Shown here: one piece after another, positions 6,071-6,773 of the stretch | Position numbering within the stretch: the first letter of the stretch is position 1 | Layout of the letters: each line of letters begins with the position of its first letter | Program-made: the position numbers and the translations under genes | Source: an uncultured Ruminococcus sp. | GTDB lineage: Bacteria; Bacillota; Clostridia; Oscillospirales; Acutalibacteraceae | Assembly (NCBI GenBank): GCA_902803585.1 | Contig: CADCQO010000139.1 | Coordinates: forward strand, 1 to 6,773 | Direction of reading: 5' to 3' | Length of the DNA: 6,773 bases | The notes under the pieces: generated by a model | The model's input: the letters and a program-made list of their open reading frames with translations, nothing else | Databases searched by the model: none | What the model was told of the DNA's origin: nothing

Positions 6071-6684
6071 CACAAGATCCCCCTTTGCTGCAAATAGGCT
6101 TTTATCAATGCGGCACAGCCCTGCACCGAAAGTGTTCCGCTGTTCAGACACAAATCATAATGACTGGGATCGCCCCATTTTCCGTCAGCAAAATAATTGT
6201 AATAGTTAGCACGGCTTTTGTCTGTTTTTCTGACAATAGACTTCGCTTTGTCCTCTGATATGCCGAGATGTTTTGCGATATGAGCAGTTCTCAGGGCAAT
6301 GTCAGCATAAATGAAGATTTTTGCACAGTCTTTTCTGTCCGACAGTATATGATCCGCACATCTTCCTACGATGACACAAGGCTGTTCTGCCGCCTGACGA
6401 ATAATATCATACTGTACCAGATAGATCTTATCGCTGACAGGAACGTCCGGCATATTTCCGTAATCTGTATTAACAGCGGCTGATGCCCCGATAGAAAGTG
6501 TATAAAGCAGGCTGTTAGAAGCATTTTCATCATATCTTTCAAATTGTTCAATGCTGATGCCGCTTTTTTTGGAAGCCAGCGCAATCAGATTTTTGTCGTA
6601 GAAATCCACAGAGAGATTATCTGCCAGCGCCCTGCCGATTTCTCTGCCCTGACTGCCGGCCTGTCTTGAAATGGTAACAATCAT
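6070..6684 (-). CDS. Cytidylate kinase-like family protein (204 aa)
   Basis: A soluble P-loop kinase-like protein of the cytidylate-kinase-like group (the family Pfam calls Cytidylate_kin2). Supporting segments are the N-terminal ITISRQAGSQGREIG (about 4-17), FYDKNLIALASKKSGIS (28-44), VIVGRCADHIL (104-114), IFIYAD (123-128), DKSRANYYNYF (155-165) and KWGDPSHYDLCLNS (169-182). All are in the order and spacing expected for the family, and the length is normal. The phosphate-binding loop has R14 where a classical Walker A has lysine, which as I recall is typical for this group, so CMP phosphorylation should not be assumed. It is the first gene of the minus-strand operon. The ribosome binding site is weak (GGTGA, 4 bases before ATG 6684), and its TGA overlaps the lipoprotein ATG by one base. 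Its true substrate is unknown. Confidence 0.92.
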   Translation of the reverse strand: MIVTISRQAGSQGREIGRALADNLSVDFYDKNLIALASKKSGISIEQFERYDENASNSLLYTLSIGASAAVNTDYGNMPDVPVSDKIYLVQYDIIRQAAEQPCVIVGRCADHILSDRKDCAKIFIYADIALRTAHIAKHLGISEDKAKSIVRKTDKSRANYYNYFADGKWGDPSHYDLCLNSGTLSVQGCAALIKAYLQQRGIL

Positions 6685-6696
6685 AGTTTCACCGTT

Positions 6697-6733
6697 ACTG
6701 AAAACTTATAAAAAGTTATAAAAACAACTTTTA
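6697..6733 (-). promoter_or_regulatory. AT-rich upstream region with phased A-tracts, inverted repeat and likely -10 elements
   Basis: Upstream of the kinase-like gene the minus strand has two -10-like hexamers, TATAAC (6715-6720) and TATAAG (6705-6710), 10 bases apart. No good -35 sits at 16-18 bases from either, so the promoter call is tentative. On the plus strand A-tracts begin at about 6701, 6710 and 6720, one helical turn apart, which predicts bent DNA. AAAAGTT (6711-6717) and AACTTTT (6726-6732) form an inverted repeat with an 8-base spacer that overlaps the TATAAC hexamer, a plausible operator position. The remaining bases to 6773 show nothing further that I can name. Confidence 0.4.
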
Positions 6734-6773
6734 TGTTCCATTCCTTGTTCCTCGTGTCCATTTTCGACATTCA

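Noticed and set aside
6071..6151. N-terminal extension of the lipoprotein to 190 residues
   Set aside because: It would bury the signal peptide behind 27 residues and overlap the kinase-like gene; ATG 6070 gives a standard lipoprotein signal.
1..6773. Defence system, CRISPR array, mobile element or RNA gene
   Set aside because: No repeat-spacer array, transposase, integrase, terminal inverted repeats, tRNA or rRNA pattern was found on either strand by eye.

Overview
The window looks like chromosomal DNA from an anaerobic, Gram-positive Bacillota of the class Clostridia, most likely a Ruminococcus-like member of the Oscillospiraceae. Four things suggest this: moderate base composition, AGGAGG-type ribosome binding sites, a lipoprotein with a classical lipobox, and protein families that are common together in gut Clostridia (a stand-alone GlmU-like beta-helix protein, a cytidylate-kinase-like protein, and a giant FtsX-like permease). 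The assignment rests on protein resemblance recalled by eye, not on a search.

Left part (1-3834, plus strand): the tail of an ABC transporter ATPase is followed after 4 bases by a 1218-residue FtsX/MacB-type permease. The two form an ATPase-permease pair. The permease carries two FtsX modules on one chain (eight predicted membrane helices), so one polypeptide can supply what is normally a permease dimer. Its first extracellular domain is split by about 450 residues of coiled coil, helical domain, then coiled coil. The second coil contains five exact 7-residue repeats. This is the most distinctive protein in the window. The architecture points to a mechanotransmission-type ABC system reaching into or across the cell wall; the substrate or partner cannot be read from the sequence.

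Middle (3835-4021): a convergent intergenic region with a strong hairpin terminator that is U-rich on both strands and separates the two transcription units.

Right part (6684 down to 4022, minus strand): five tightly packed genes read leftward. In order they are a cytidylate-kinase-like protein, a small lipoprotein, an 80-residue unknown protein with a probable TTG start, a left-handed beta-helix protein with the acetyltransferase signature of GlmU but no nucleotidyltransferase domain, and a NUDIX hydrolase. Spacings are a 1-base overlap, then 25, 47 and 18 bases, with no internal terminator recognised, so they are probably one operon. The shared theme is nucleotide or activated-sugar chemistry plus one surface lipoprotein, but no pathway is established by this.

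Right end (6685-6773): an AT-rich region upstream of the minus-strand operon with A-tracts repeated every 10 bases and a 7-base inverted repeat; it probably holds the operon promoter. I found no RNA genes, CRISPR arrays, insertion sequences or phage genes. I see one candidate of moderate novelty (the permease architecture) and one gene cluster whose joint role is unclear, but no clear-cut new system.
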